Source: Cephalotus follicularis (lineage: Eukaryota; Streptophyta; Magnoliopsida; Oxalidales; Cephalotaceae). Taken from it: a DNA stretch of 64,000 nt. Both the position numbers and the translations under genes were made by a program. Positions 1 through 10,792 of this stretch are shown here, in pieces; positions within the stretch are counted from its first letter, which is position 1, and the number at the start of each line of letters is the position of its first letter. The notes beneath the pieces are model-generated. The model did not search any database, was not told the DNA's origin, and worked only from the letters and a program-made list of their open reading frames with translations. The stretch lies in assembly GCA_001972305.1 (NCBI GenBank), contig BDDD01000567.1, positions 186,001 to 250,000 on the forward strand, written 5' to 3'.

Positions 1-1279
1 CCAATGACATTTCTTGATCAGAGTCTTGTTGGTAGCCATTCCTTATTGTGCTGATTACCCGATCATCTTCAGGATAATTTATTATCGTCTTGAACTTGTC
101 AATATAAGCAACATAAGGATGAAAACAGAACTCAGATTCTTTATCTAGCACACCCTTCACATTCTGAAACTTTTTTTATATCACACCATCTCAAAGGATG
201 AAAGCTATGCTTACCACTATTTGCCATAAACTTGGGCTTAGCAAAGAATGGAAATTTCTCCCACATAAAAATCTAAAGAAAAGCGGTGTCAATGAATCAT
301 AGGTGAACGTATCTACCCTTCGAGCGCTCCATTGCTTCCGTATAAAAATCTAGGCGCTCGTATAGTGTGTCCAAGAATGTGTGGACCAAACCAAAACTTG
401 TTCCCCGGGCTCGCCTCAACGCTAGAGGAAATGCTCATTTGCTCATTCCATCCTGAGGTTTACCAAGAAAGATGTACCTGGATAGCCAGATGGACAAAAA
501 GGCAATGAACTCCAACGAGGATCCAAAAGCACCACACTCGTAGGATCGAGCGTTCTCATCAATCTCGTTGAAAAAATAGCGAATCCAACTATTGAAAGAA
601 AGGTGCTTAGGAGGAGTAGAAGATGTGATCTACCCTTTGCATCTACCCCCAAAGGTTATCTGCGAACGATGTTTCCCTACCATGGTAATCAAACAGTAAA
701 GATTGTCTGTGACCTCCTGATCTTTTGATTCAATTTTGAAATGCCAGGGGTTAGTGCTTCCAAGAAAGGGAAGATGATATAAAGTCATTACATCTTGGGG
801 CATTATGGTAAATAGACCCCAAGCTACGATGAAGGTATGAGTACGAGGACACCGTCTGCTTATCAGCATGTTCAGGCTCTCCTTGTCCCGGAACATATGA
901 AGGTCACAACACAATGCCACTGCCTTAGTTAAACCAACTCGATCTAATTCAAATTTATACTTCTCACAAATATAATCAGTCCATTCTCACCAACCATTGC
1001 AAGGATGACCATTAGAGGCAAACTCGATCATGGAAAGAGGAAAGTCTCCCCTTTTATGTCTCAAGCAAAGAATGGCATTAGGACCAGAAATTTTGATTGA
1101 CGGTTGTTCCCATGTCAAGAATAAAAAGGCCTATGATTGTATGCTCTTGACTGAACCCTAGCCTCCTTCCAAAAATCATCTGTACACAATGAGGCATTCC
1201 TCCAAGCAGATTGAGGGGGAACCTCTGGAATCCACTTTAAACCATATGGGTAGGCATAAGATAACTCGTGTTCAGCCAT
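1..1279 (-). pseudogene. Plant mobile domain (PMD, aminotransferase-like) gene remnant
   Basis: The minus strand encodes scattered pieces of a plant mobile domain protein, a family found both as host genes and as passengers of plant transposons. A likely start (MAEHELSYAYPYGLKW) lies at 1279. A piece around 760-870 reads FIVAWGLFTIMPQDVMTLYHLP, which resembles the family's 'TFTLEDV..L..LP' block. A piece around 440-600 reads WIRYFF...LEFIAFLSIWLSRYIF, matching the family's 'W...FF ... AFL..WLSRYVFP' block. The pieces are in different frames with stops between them, so the gene is decayed. It runs off the left edge, so its length is unknown. Assignment to PMD is by eye from remembered motifs. 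It could be a host gene copy or transposon cargo. Confidence 0.55.
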
Positions 1280-2129
1280 CAAATGAAACAAGGAAGAGGA
1301 AAGGGTGTTCTTGATGGAGAAAGCAAAAAAACTGAATCGGGAATGCAAAGAGGTTGATATAGTAAGGGAGGATGGAAATTTTGAATTGAAAAAGATAAAC
1401 AGTGAGAAAAGAAAATATACTTTTATTAAGTCAAAGACCCAAGGAAACTGAATATCATACATTAAATGGGATGTGTGATTTGGGGGCTCAAAGTTACTAC
1501 GGTAATCATGAGCTATAAAAGCTATAGGACATGTGGCACAGTTGTCATCAGAAGAAATGCTTCATATTCTGGCAAAAGTAACTGTTAGGACCTACGAGGA
1601 GATATGTTATGTAATAATTAACAAATGGACCTTTCGTTACCCCAAGTAGGGGAGATTCATTACAAAGTTAGTGAGGAAAATGCACCATGAATATCAAAAT
1701 AAACTAGTGACACAATGAGTGCTCAACAGCACAACAGTTCTCGATGCACCAACGACATCATCTCACTAACAGTATCAAGCTCTTGAGTAGGGCTCCAGTT
1801 CCTATTAGCCATCTTTATGAATAGATGACAAAGCAATTTTCAAGGAAAATTTGATGATGTTTACATCTTAAAATAGCTGGCACGAGTTAAAACATCTGGC
1901 TGTTGACCAAGAGAATGCTTTGAATTCTGATATAAGAAAAGAAGTATGCCTACCATAATAGTGTGCTTGGACCACTCAACCATCATGATCCAAGCATAAG
2001 GGGCTAATGTTTATACATAAAAAATCATTAGAGCACTATGACAAGTGCACCATGAGGCCCTACATTAATTCAGGGGACTGATTAACACGCCTTGAGGTAT
2101 ATCCAGTGTCATCATGTCACGAGCTCAGC
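1280..2129. other. No recognisable gene; flank of the PMD remnant
   Basis: No convincing reading frame, RNA gene or repeat structure is visible here. The part next to 1279 would be the 5' leader of the PMD remnant. A short run TTTGGGGGCT near 1482 recurs near 5620, beyond the solo LTR, and may belong to the same older element. The sequence resumes after the solo LTR at 4968. Confidence 0.4.
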
Positions 2130-2989
2130 AAATGTGTAACGCCCCAAACTCCAAGGGTGGACTCCCAAGGCTTGACGCGCTACTACAGTACCATTTATTA
2201 CCAATATTCAGTAGAATAAATTTAAAACAATTTATAACACAATAATGCATGCGAAAATCCAATAAAATATCACACATGTGGATATAACCAAGTGTTATAC
2301 AATACTGTTCAAAAGATAGCTCTACCATAGACCGACATGTCATAAAACAATATACAAAACCATCTTTAACTCTTGAATCGTCGAACTGCAATAGGAGGTA
2401 GGAGACTCACCCGGAGCTTCAGTCCTCAGCTTACTACAAAGCTCCACCTGTACCTGACCCATTACATTTCAATGCAATGGGTCAGCGACCACTGGTCGTG
2501 TAGGAACTACTACCATGTACAGATGGAAAATGCATATGCGGCAGGCATATGCAATGCAAATGAGAGATGCAAGATCAACCATATAATACAGAAGTCTATA
2601 ACATTCAACCCATTCATCACAGGCATCCATAACATTCAATATCAATAGCAGTCATTTATACCATCCATCCATTCATTACTGTCACTTATATCACTCCTCG
2701 GCTTGCCTCGTAGGGAGGAGTAGAAAACGCGTTCCAGGCGTTAAAGGCTAGCAAGCCGAGATGGGGCAACAATACATTCCTTAAGCAGACTTGGTTCCTC
2801 GGACTCCTCGGCTTAAGGAAGAGCAATATACGTGCTCTAGGCGTTATATGCAAAGGAGAGGAACGTCCACAATTACATTGCCCTTGGTCAGACCTTAGCA
2901 TTTACTCTTAACATTACACTATACAATAACATCCATTAACATTCATTTAGTGCACTATCAACCTTGGTGACTCTCCTGGTTCAGCTCAA

Positions 2990-3205
2990 CTGGTGACCCA
3001 TTGGTTTATCGTCAAGGGATCGGCTTTTGGGTTCAACTCGGTCGGTGACCCAATTTTGGTTCAGCTCAGTCGGTGACCCCGTACATTACATTGCATTACA
3101 TTACACTTTCTGGTTCAACTTAGTGGTGACCCAGTACATTACATTGCATTACATTACACTACACTACATTACATTACACTACACTACGTTGCATTACACT
3201 ACCAT
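2990..3205. repeat. Short repeats in solo LTR M (GGTGACCC and ACATTACACTACACT types)
   Basis: Several copies of a roughly 20-base unit ending GTCGGTGACCC or similar are followed by a degenerate microsatellite built from ACATTACA and ACACTACACT. They account for the low-complexity reading frames here, which are not genes. Confidence 0.7.
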
Positions 3206-3963
3206 TAGTTGGAGTAGAGTTGGGGGCTCGGGTCCTTAAGAGGTTTGACAAGAATACACTTAGTCTGCCTTTAATACACTACACTACATTCATTTATCTA
3301 AGTTATAATACACTACATTTTTATATTCTTCTACTGTTTACACTTCATTTATTTAGCACGTTCAGGACAGATGATATGGCATGCACGACACATACGCATA
3401 CACAAGGCGCACGCTCGGGATACATACATGGCTTGGCGAGCTCAGTGTATGGCATTCCAGGATGCATTACTCTACATTTCTGGATGCATGCATGTTGAGA
3501 ACGCATTACTCGAGTGCATGTTATGGCTCACTGCTCGGGCACTTATCATGCCATGCTCGGATGCATGGCTGGGAAGAGCTCGACACTACATTGCATGCTC
3601 GACACCTCAGACGCATGATGATAGTGGTCGGCGCCTTACATGCTCGGGAGGCATATGGACAGTGGCTGGGCGCCTTAGGTTGCATGCTCTTAGGATCTCG
3701 GACGCATGCTAGTGGAGAGCCATGCGCAGCACCTCGGACCCATGCCAGTGGAGAGCTCAGTACTATGCCATGCTCGGCATGTAGATGCATGCCCGAGATG
3801 CCTGACGAATGGATTCCAGGACACATGCTCAGTACATGGCAGTGGAGAATCAGTACTATGCCATGCTCGGGACGCATGGTGTTGCATGCTCGGCAGCTCA
3901 GGTGCTTGGTGATGCTTGCTCGGATGCATACATGTATGACGACTATGGTGCACTACACTAGTG

Positions 3964-4129
3964 CATCCTCGGATGCATGCATGGTGGTAGAACGCATCCT
4001 CGGCACATGCACGGCATGACACATCCTCGGTGCATTGATGGTAGAACGTATCATCGGCACATGCATGGAAGGACGCATCCTCGGCGCATGCATGGCAGAA
4101 CACATCCTCAGCGCATGGATGGTAGAACG
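3964..4129. repeat. Minisatellite, about 27-bp unit, six imperfect copies
   Basis: The unit has the form CATCCTCGG..CATGCATGG...AGAACG and repeats six times in a row inside solo LTR M. Looser relatives (TGCTCGG, GCATGC, GGACGCATG) extend upstream to about 3380. The repeats create spurious His/Arg-rich open frames on both strands, which I do not count as genes. Confidence 0.75.
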
Positions 4130-4967
4130 CATGCTATGGCATACACCTCAGACGCACATGATGATTGGGAGCAGGTTTGGCGTACTTGAGCGCCATCTCT
4201 CTCTTAGAACAGAACACAGTATTTTCTCAAACCAATACCCATCAATTGCAGAGGACCCATAAATACACTTCCTAACCTTACCATCACTCATTCATCTCGT
4301 ACATTAAATCTAGCCAATGATAGAAATAGTGTATAACATTTACAATAAAACACAGGCACTGAGTAGGTAGTAGATCCTACCTGGAACTAATGAGCTCTAG
4401 CACACTTCCTTTGCCTTCACTTTTCTTTCCTTTTCTCCCTGGTAGCTTTCCTTGTCTCTTTCAAGGTTGGAGGTAAGGGGATTAAATGAGAGTAAAAATG
4501 AGGAGACAATAACTCTCCAGAAGATGGGCATCTTCTATGTCTCTTCCTCACCAAAATATCAGCAGCCATACCCATTCCTTCCCCTTTCTTTTTTATAAGG
4601 ACAAAGGAAAGCTCTAGAATTCTCCACACAATTCCACCGTATTCTTCACTAAATTGGGCTGATAATTTGCATTGGTCGGCCAGCATCCTTTCCTCTCCTT
4701 TTTAGCACAATTTCAGCCCAACATCACTTCCTCTTCCTTGGGCCAAATTTGGCCCAAGCCTTCCCTTTCTCTATTTATAACATTTGGCCCAACACCATAA
4801 AATACATTCTTAAACCCAAACATTATTCCTTTCATGACCAATTTCCAGTCCACTAACAATATTAATACCATTTAAGCCCACATCTCCTTTAAACAATTTC
4901 GACCCAACATTCAGCCCAGTCCAATAGCCATTCTTTTATATTATAAAATTCAGGGTTTTACAAAATG

Positions 4968-5378
4968 AGCCGTGAACGATCTTCCAGGAGTGCCACAATG
5001 CCTCATGAGAATAATATTTGCATTTATTAGAATACCAATTCCCGCCTTGAGAGAGGCGTTAATTCCATATTTTATTGGAATACCGATTACCGCCTTGAGG
5101 AAGACGTTAATCCCCAGATTTTATTGGAATACCAATTCAAGGAAGATGTTAATCCCTAGATTTTATTAGAATACCAATTCTCGCTTTGAATGGGACATTA
5201 ATCCTATATTTTATTGGAACATAGATTCTCGCTACGAGGGAGCGTCAATACCTAGATTCTACATGACTAAAATAGCGTCTTTATGCATTAATCACACCAT
5301 AAAAGAACTATGCGCCATGTCATGATTGTAGTAGGACTATGTGTGTATTTGAAGAGCCTTGGGAGATGTTCCATGCAT
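4968..5378. repeat. About 48-bp tandem repeat, five imperfect copies (core 5022-5258)
   Basis: Each copy has the form TTTATTGGAATACCAATTC followed by CGCCTTGAGG-type sequence and CGTTAAT(C/T)CC..AT. Five consecutive copies can be aligned by eye, with the third shorter. They lie immediately right of solo LTR M, in the older sequence it interrupted. No coding potential is evident. Confidence 0.7.
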
Positions 5379-5492
5379 CGTGTTCAACTTGTTTCTACCA
5401 TGAATCGAGCGTATAGGCCATATACCATCATGTACCGTGTTCAACTCATTTCTACCATGAATGGAGTGTATTGGCCATGTACAATCATGCGC
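5379..5492. repeat. 57-bp tandem duplication
   Basis: A unit starting CGTGTTCAAC and containing TTTCTACCATGAAT and GGCCAT occurs twice head to tail (5379-5435 and 5436-5492), with several differences. It is probably part of the same repeat-rich LTR or untranslated region as the 48-bp array to its left. Confidence 0.65.
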
Positions 5493-5559
5493 CTTATTGT
5501 TTTTACCCTTAGGACTGGAACATGGTTCTAAAGGGTGCAATCCAATTAAGTACCTGAAG

Positions 5560-5995
5560 CTACTGTAAATGCTCTTCTCTGCTTAATTAGTTTTGGGATT
5601 CTTGTTGAGGGTCTTGGTTTGGGGGCTAAAAGAGTAAGTCAGTTCTGAAGCACGCCCCTATTATTTGGATAAATCACATGGGATTATTTTCCAAAGATAG
5701 AGTTTAATCACAAAAAATGGATAAACATTTCAATATGATCATGATAAAACCCCTGATTATCTAATTTTGACAAGGATTATCGTCTTTGCATGGATTATTT
5801 TCCTATAACTGTAACAGTGAGGATAACACTCTATAAATAGAGTCCTATAGGTTACAAGGAGGAAAATATAGAGCGGAGAAGAAAAACAATAATCTGAGTT
5901 ATAACACATAAATGCCATTAAGTGATCACTATTCAAGTTCTGAAAACCCCTAAGAAAATACTTCTTTTTTTTTTTCCTCAGGCCCTCTAAAAAAT
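5560..5995 (+). other. LTR-like promoter segment of an older element
   Basis: TTTGGGGGCT near 5620 is followed about 230 bp later by the TATA-type sequence CTATAAATAGAGTCC (near 5830) and an A-rich leader containing ATAACACATAAATG. This order resembles the U3-R part of a plant LTR. I could not find paired ends or a target duplication, so the element type and borders remain uncertain. A run of about 12 T ends the segment. Confidence 0.3.
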
Positions 5996-6077
5996 TATCC
6001 CTGATTTCATTAGTTCCATACTTAACTACCTATCGATATACTGATTCTCTAAAAACACATCCGCTTTGATACCCAAT

Positions 6078-7341
6078 TGAAAAAAATATACAAGAAAGGG
6101 GGGGGGGGGGGAAGAATGGATATATGAACTTTTTAAGACTTTTTCAAAGTTTTTATCAAACAATCAATTAAGATGACAAATATGCCAACAATATCATATG
6201 AACAATCAAAGTAAGAACTCACAAACAAGCAAATAATTGAAGTAAAGAGAAAGTGAGAATTGCAAACTCAGTTTCATAGTGGTTCGGTTTAACTCTTGCC
6301 TAAGTCTACTTTTTCCAAGGTCCTCCTTGACTCCCCACTTGAATTCTCCTGGATACAGCAGTGATTTGGTTTTCGGATACAAATTCTAACACCTTTAAAA
6401 TTCAGTAATTGTCCTCAACACTAGGCCTCTTCGCTATAGCCTCTCAAGAGTTCACTTCTTTTTTTCACAACTACAGAGAATTAAAATGATTTGTGTTTAC
6501 AAAGAAAGACCTCTGTCTAGGCCAGATATGCAACAAAGAATTTTACTCTATCACTCAATTACAAAATGTAAAAATATACAACTTTTTTAGTGTATAAGAG
6601 CTTTTTGACAATGCTTGAAGATTTTAGCTCATAATATTGTTTGCAGTTCTTCTGTGTTGCTTAGTCTCTAAAATTATGAAGAAGCTTGTTTATATAGATG
6701 AAATTCAGTCACATCACCTTTTGGAGCGTATTGGAAAATCCCTTGATTGTAGCAAAGTTTGTAAACTAGCCATTGCTTGAATTTTGTGACCCTACACATC
6801 GACTTAATTTGTCAACACGTTGACTTAATTTGTTAACACGTACACTTAATTATGACGTGGAACAAAACTTTGACCTATATTTGAAATGAGTTTGACTTGT
6901 TCAATCAATTTCCCAACACGTCAATCTATTCTTCATTACACGTTAACTTGTTCATCAATATCTCCAACACGTCAAATTAATTTGAAATAGTGTCTGAATG
7001 ATTTTGTGAAGGACTTTTTCTTCTTCACGTCGACCTCTAAGCTCTGTATGTCGACTTGGTCTTCATGTTCGACAATGTCAACTTGATAATTTTAAACGTC
7101 GACTTGTTCTTGATATGCCTCCTATACATATAAACAAATTACCAGCACGTCGACTTGTTGCCCTTACACGTCGACGTGATTTGCCAAAGTCAGTCAATTA
7201 TATTTTGAATACAATTTTTATCATTTGCAATAAAAAATAGTTTTATCTTTTAATCATCTTTTTAAATTTATACGCTTTAACATTTTTTTTTATCATCAAA
7301 ATAAACATATTAAGATTTATTAGGTTTTGAAAAACCCAACA
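6078..7341 (-). mobile_element. Ty1/copia (SIRE-like) LTR fragment 'L', 1.26 kb
   Basis: On the minus strand the right end reads TGTTGGGTTTTTCAAAACC, a start typical of SIRE/Maximus copia LTRs. The left end is followed on that strand by TGGGTATCAAAGCGG (6060-6074), a primer-binding site of the initiator-Met tRNA type, so this is a 5' LTR. A TATATAA box lies on the minus strand near 6690. A run of 12 or more G at about 6099-6111 lies inside. Beyond the primer site no gag or pol is recognised, so the element is a fragment. Its U3 carries the CACGTCGACTTG motif cluster. Confidence 0.7.
6793..7185. repeat. Motif cluster ACACGTCGACTTG in LTR L
   Basis: About ten degenerate copies of ACACGTCGACTTG (variants ACACGTTGACTTAATT, CACGTCGACC, AACGTCGACTTG) are spread over 400 bp. 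One copy, ACACGTCGACGTGA near 7167, is almost a perfect palindrome around GTCGAC. Most variants differ by C-to-T or G-to-A changes, as expected of old methylated CG sites. Confidence 0.7.
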
Positions 7342-7559
7342 CATTGGAAGAAGAAGGATAAAGCTGACCCTTCGCCTTATGTAGTGGAGAGGATTGTGTG
7401 TTACAAATTACAATCTTTTAGTTTTAATATTGTAAAATTACTAATTTAGTTAACCGCTAAGAATGGTATTTTCTGTAAGAAACGTATAGGTCTACGACTA
7501 GGTCATCTTGACAGTCTATGGAGGGAGCAGATCGTCGGCTGCCACCATTTCAAGTTTTA
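7342..7559. other. Unassigned sequence
   Basis: Lies between LTR L and the probable CACTA remnant. Plus-strand frames contain short stretches that look protein-like but match nothing I can name. No structure is visible. Confidence 0.3.
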
Positions 7560-8262
7560 GCATGGATCAAAGCTACCAGAAGAGTGCGAATGGGCGTGAT
7601 CAATAGGTTAGTCCATTATATGTCCTCTGCCAAGATTCTAGTGCAGTGACATCGTCCTTGACCATTTGTTAGTGAGAGTCAGGTCCCACTTATGGAGGCA
7701 CCACAACCTTCTGGCAATGTCGTAATTTCGGAGTTGGTTCTTGAGGATTTTAGAGAGTTACAAAACGAGTTTAGACAGATGATGTCTCAGCTGACCTCCA
7801 TGATCATGACGTAGATGGGATTGTATTGATCCTTACCAAATGATACCAATCCTCTCTTGTTGTTAGTTTTTTTTATTTATGATTTTGCCTACCATGATGA
7901 CGATTTCTCATATACCGTGTTGACTTTGAAGTATCTGATACAATATATATTATCTGATGAAGTTTTATGTTGTCTGTTTTGTGTTGATGATATGAAATAT
8001 AACAATTTATGTTCATTTCACGATTGAGTCTATGTGGTGATTGAGATAAAAACTGTGTCTCTTTTCTATGGGTTTTGAAAGAAAATAAATGCCCCCGGGC
8101 CATTATTTTTCAAAGTGGTGATGACATCGCCAAACCATCTTATACTATGATGACTGATATTGGCGAGGGCAAATAACTTCGCCACACCTGTCTCCCTTGT
8201 CAACAGTGAGGAAGGCAATGGCGAGGGCAGATGCCATTGTTCTTGCCTTGTTCTCTTATAGC
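7560..8262 (+). mobile_element. Probable decayed CACTA (En/Spm) fragment
   Basis: A short plus-strand frame around 7690-7815 (VISELVLEDFRELQNEFRQMMSQLTSM) has a heptad-like helical pattern, as at the C-terminal end of plant CACTA TnpA-type proteins. It is followed at 8150-8240 by copies of GGCGAGGGCA and GGCAATGGCGAGGGCA. That is the subterminal motif of the clear CACTA element at 57174-58474. The 3' end near 8262 (TTCTCTTATAGC) only weakly resembles a CACTA terminus and no target duplication was found. The assignment rests mainly on the shared motif. Confidence 0.4.
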
Positions 8263-8403
8263 TATAGTTTTGGGAAGATGTAGCCACGAAGTTATTCATT
8301 GGGTTTCCTATTTGCTGCTATAATGGTGGTCATTGATCAGATTTCCATATTTTCTCCCTCGCCATCCAGATTTAATTCCTAAGAAGTAGTTGAAGTTTTC
8401 GCT

Positions 8404-10635
8404 TGTAATACCCATAAATTTTATGTAAAAAATTGTAATAATAATATTGTAGAAATGGTGATTGGGCCTTGTAATATTTCTTTTTCTCTTCTTGGGCCAA
8501 ACTTGGGCCATGGAAAGGAAGGAGAGTATAGTGGGCTGACCATTGAGAGTGAGGCGGTGGGAGGCATGATTCTAGAGCCTTCTCCAGCCTTCTCCTCATA
8601 TAAAAATGGAACATACTATGGAAAAAGGGGGCCACCTGTCTCATAATTCGGGGAAGAGACAAAGGAGTGTCTTTGTGTAGAGAGTTCAAAGCTCTCTCCT
8701 TTTGCTCGCGTTATTTTCTGGTCCCCGGAGGTAGAGGGAGACAGTGAGAAAGCAAACTTGCATGAGGAAGCTTGGAGTGGAGCAAAGAAGGATAGCTGAT
8801 CTGGTAGCAGTCTTTGTGTAAAGAGTTCAAAGCTCTCTCCTTTTGCTTGCGTTATTTTCTGGTCCTCGGAGGTATATGGAGACAGTGAGAAAGCGAACTT
8901 GCGTGAGGAAGCTTGGAGTGGAGCAAAGAAGGATAGCTGATCTGGTAGCAGCGTATAGCTTGAGGAAAGGATTAAATTGAGAGTCCAACAGTAGAATCTT
9001 CCAAGTCTGCAAACGGTTCTTCAAGAGTCATAGCTCAACATATATTGAGGTAGGTTTTACTCATATGTTGTGAGATGATATGAATATATGTATATGTCTG
9101 CTGAGTATGATGATTGTCATTGTAAATTGATAGATTGTATTGTTGTAAATTGATATATTGTGCCATTAGTCCAGGACTAAGGTTCTATTGAATTGATTGA
9201 AGGAGGATTGGTCCCTAGAGCTTGCGACTCCTTTGGACCAAGTGATTAATTGCTTAACCAAGACTCAAAATGTTGATGACCTGCTTAACAACCATCTATT
9301 ATCGTCTGATAAGTCCCTAGAGTGTTGACGCCTTTTTTATAGTGTTGGTAGTCACCAATGACCCAAACTTTAGAAGAGCTGAGCATACCATCCAAGGTTG
9401 CCGAGCAAACCACTTCATATGGCTACCGAGCACGAGCAGACCATCCAAGGTTGCCGAGCATACCTATGCTAAAGAAGAGTGAATAACAACTTTGGATGGT
9501 AGAAAATAGCAGACTTGCTCTATAGGTAGTGAAGATAGAGTAGAGTAGACTAGTAGCGCTTGAATGGCTGAGAACTAGGCTTCTCTGCCAATTCAATGGT
9601 TTCCAACCTCGTGACCTTTACTACACAGAGGTTATAGTAAGGAATTGTATGGTATGGTATTGTATTGCTAGGAAACCCTAAGGGTTACCAAATGAGATGA
9701 CCGAATAGGTCACCACTACCGAGATGACCGAATAGGTCACCATTGATGGAGGTGACTGCAAAGGTCACCCACAGGAGATGACCGTAAAGGTCACCCAAAT
9801 TTAGATGACCATGAGGGCTATTGGCTATTGAATGATATTGATTGTTATTGATTGTATATAGTTATTGATTGTATATGGATATTGATGGTATGGTAGCTGA
9901 AGAGACTAGCGTTAGAGAAGGACCACATTCTCTTCTCTTCCCTGCTCTACTTATGAACGCCACTTTAGTCATCCAGTAGAATAAGGACCTCTGCCAAGGA
10001 CGCTAAGAACACCTAGTCTTCCATCTCGGTAGAGAAGGCCGAGAAGAGCTTGTATATGCTCGAAAAGGATTTTGGAATGATATGGACGGTAAATGGGTAT
10101 GGAATCAGTTATGGAATCGTATGGTTATAGTATGGAATCTTATTGCTATGGTTATGGAATTGCATTGGTTATGGGTTATTGTAGTTATATGAATTGCTGC
10201 ATTTCACATCTTGCATGTCATGCATCTTCATGCCCTGCATATAGTAGTACCTACAGAACCATGGGTTGCTGACCCATTCTCTGAATGTGTCAGGTCCAGG
10301 TAATGCAACACAGTGATAGTCGGACCAGATTACAGAGCAGTGCTTCTTCAGCAGAGCAGTTCCATGTGGCCTACCTTGTATAAGAGCGCGAAATGTACAT
10401 GAAGGTTGTAATTCATTATATGACCTGCCGACTTGTGGCAGAGCAATTGACATTGAATTGTGATATAGATACATTTGGATTTATCCGCACATAGTATTTA
10501 ATGGTTAAATTTCGTATGCATTACTGTGATATAAAGTTTAAAATTTATTGCACATTATGGGTTATGGAAATGGATTAGATGAATGGCATCTCATGTGCTG
10601 AGCTATAAGGTTTCCCCATAATTTGGAGCGTGAAA
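8404..10635 (+). repeat. 5' LTR of element A
   Basis: Starts TGTAATACCC; the matching 3' LTR ends GGGCGTGACA at 43070. A TATAAAAA box is at 8599-8606 and is conserved in the 3' LTR near 27254. A block near 9690-9815 repeats GATGACCGAATAGGTCACC-type units about five times, each with inverted arms (ATGACC / GGTCAC). The same block occurs in the 3' LTR, split by insertion C (28175-28203 and 38063-38165). Confidence 0.85.
8671..8952 (+). repeat. 141-bp tandem duplication inside the 5' LTR of A
   Basis: Copy 1 (8671-8811) and copy 2 (8812-8952) both begin CTTTGTGTA(G/A)AGAGTTCAAAG and end CTGGTAGCAG, with only a few differences. The 3' LTR of the same element has a single copy at this place (around 27330), so the duplication arose after insertion or is private to this LTR. 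Confidence 0.85.
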
Positions 10636-10792
10636 TTTTGGTATCAGATCCATTCTATACCGGATATGTCAGAAAAGGGTCCTCAGCTTTTAAATTGATT
10701 GATGTGATTGAAGTTATGGATTGATTCAATTGTTTGGAATTGCGGATATGATAAGTGGATATTAACCCTTCTTCTCTTATACAAGGTAGATA

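Larger units (their letters stand above)
2135..4962 (-). mobile_element. Solo LTR 'M', Ty3/gypsy type, 2.8 kb, with target duplication
   Basis: The segment starts TGTAACGCCCC and ends GGGTTTTACA. It is flanked by the exact 5-bp repeat AAATG (2130-2134 and 4963-4967), as expected of a retroelement insertion. No coding region or primer-binding site is inside, so it is a single LTR left after recombination between two LTRs. Read on the minus strand it begins TGTAAAACCCT and ends GGGGCGTTACA, the usual form of plant chromovirus LTRs. A TATAAATA box lies on that strand at 4772-4779, which sets the orientation. Its centre is filled by short tandem repeats. The perfect target duplication suggests a fairly recent insertion. 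Confidence 0.88.

Noticed and set aside
3220-4262. Several overlapping open frames rich in His, Arg and Cys on both strands
   Set aside because: They are created by the minisatellite of solo LTR M. All phases stay open because the repeat unit lacks stop codons; no conserved domain is visible.
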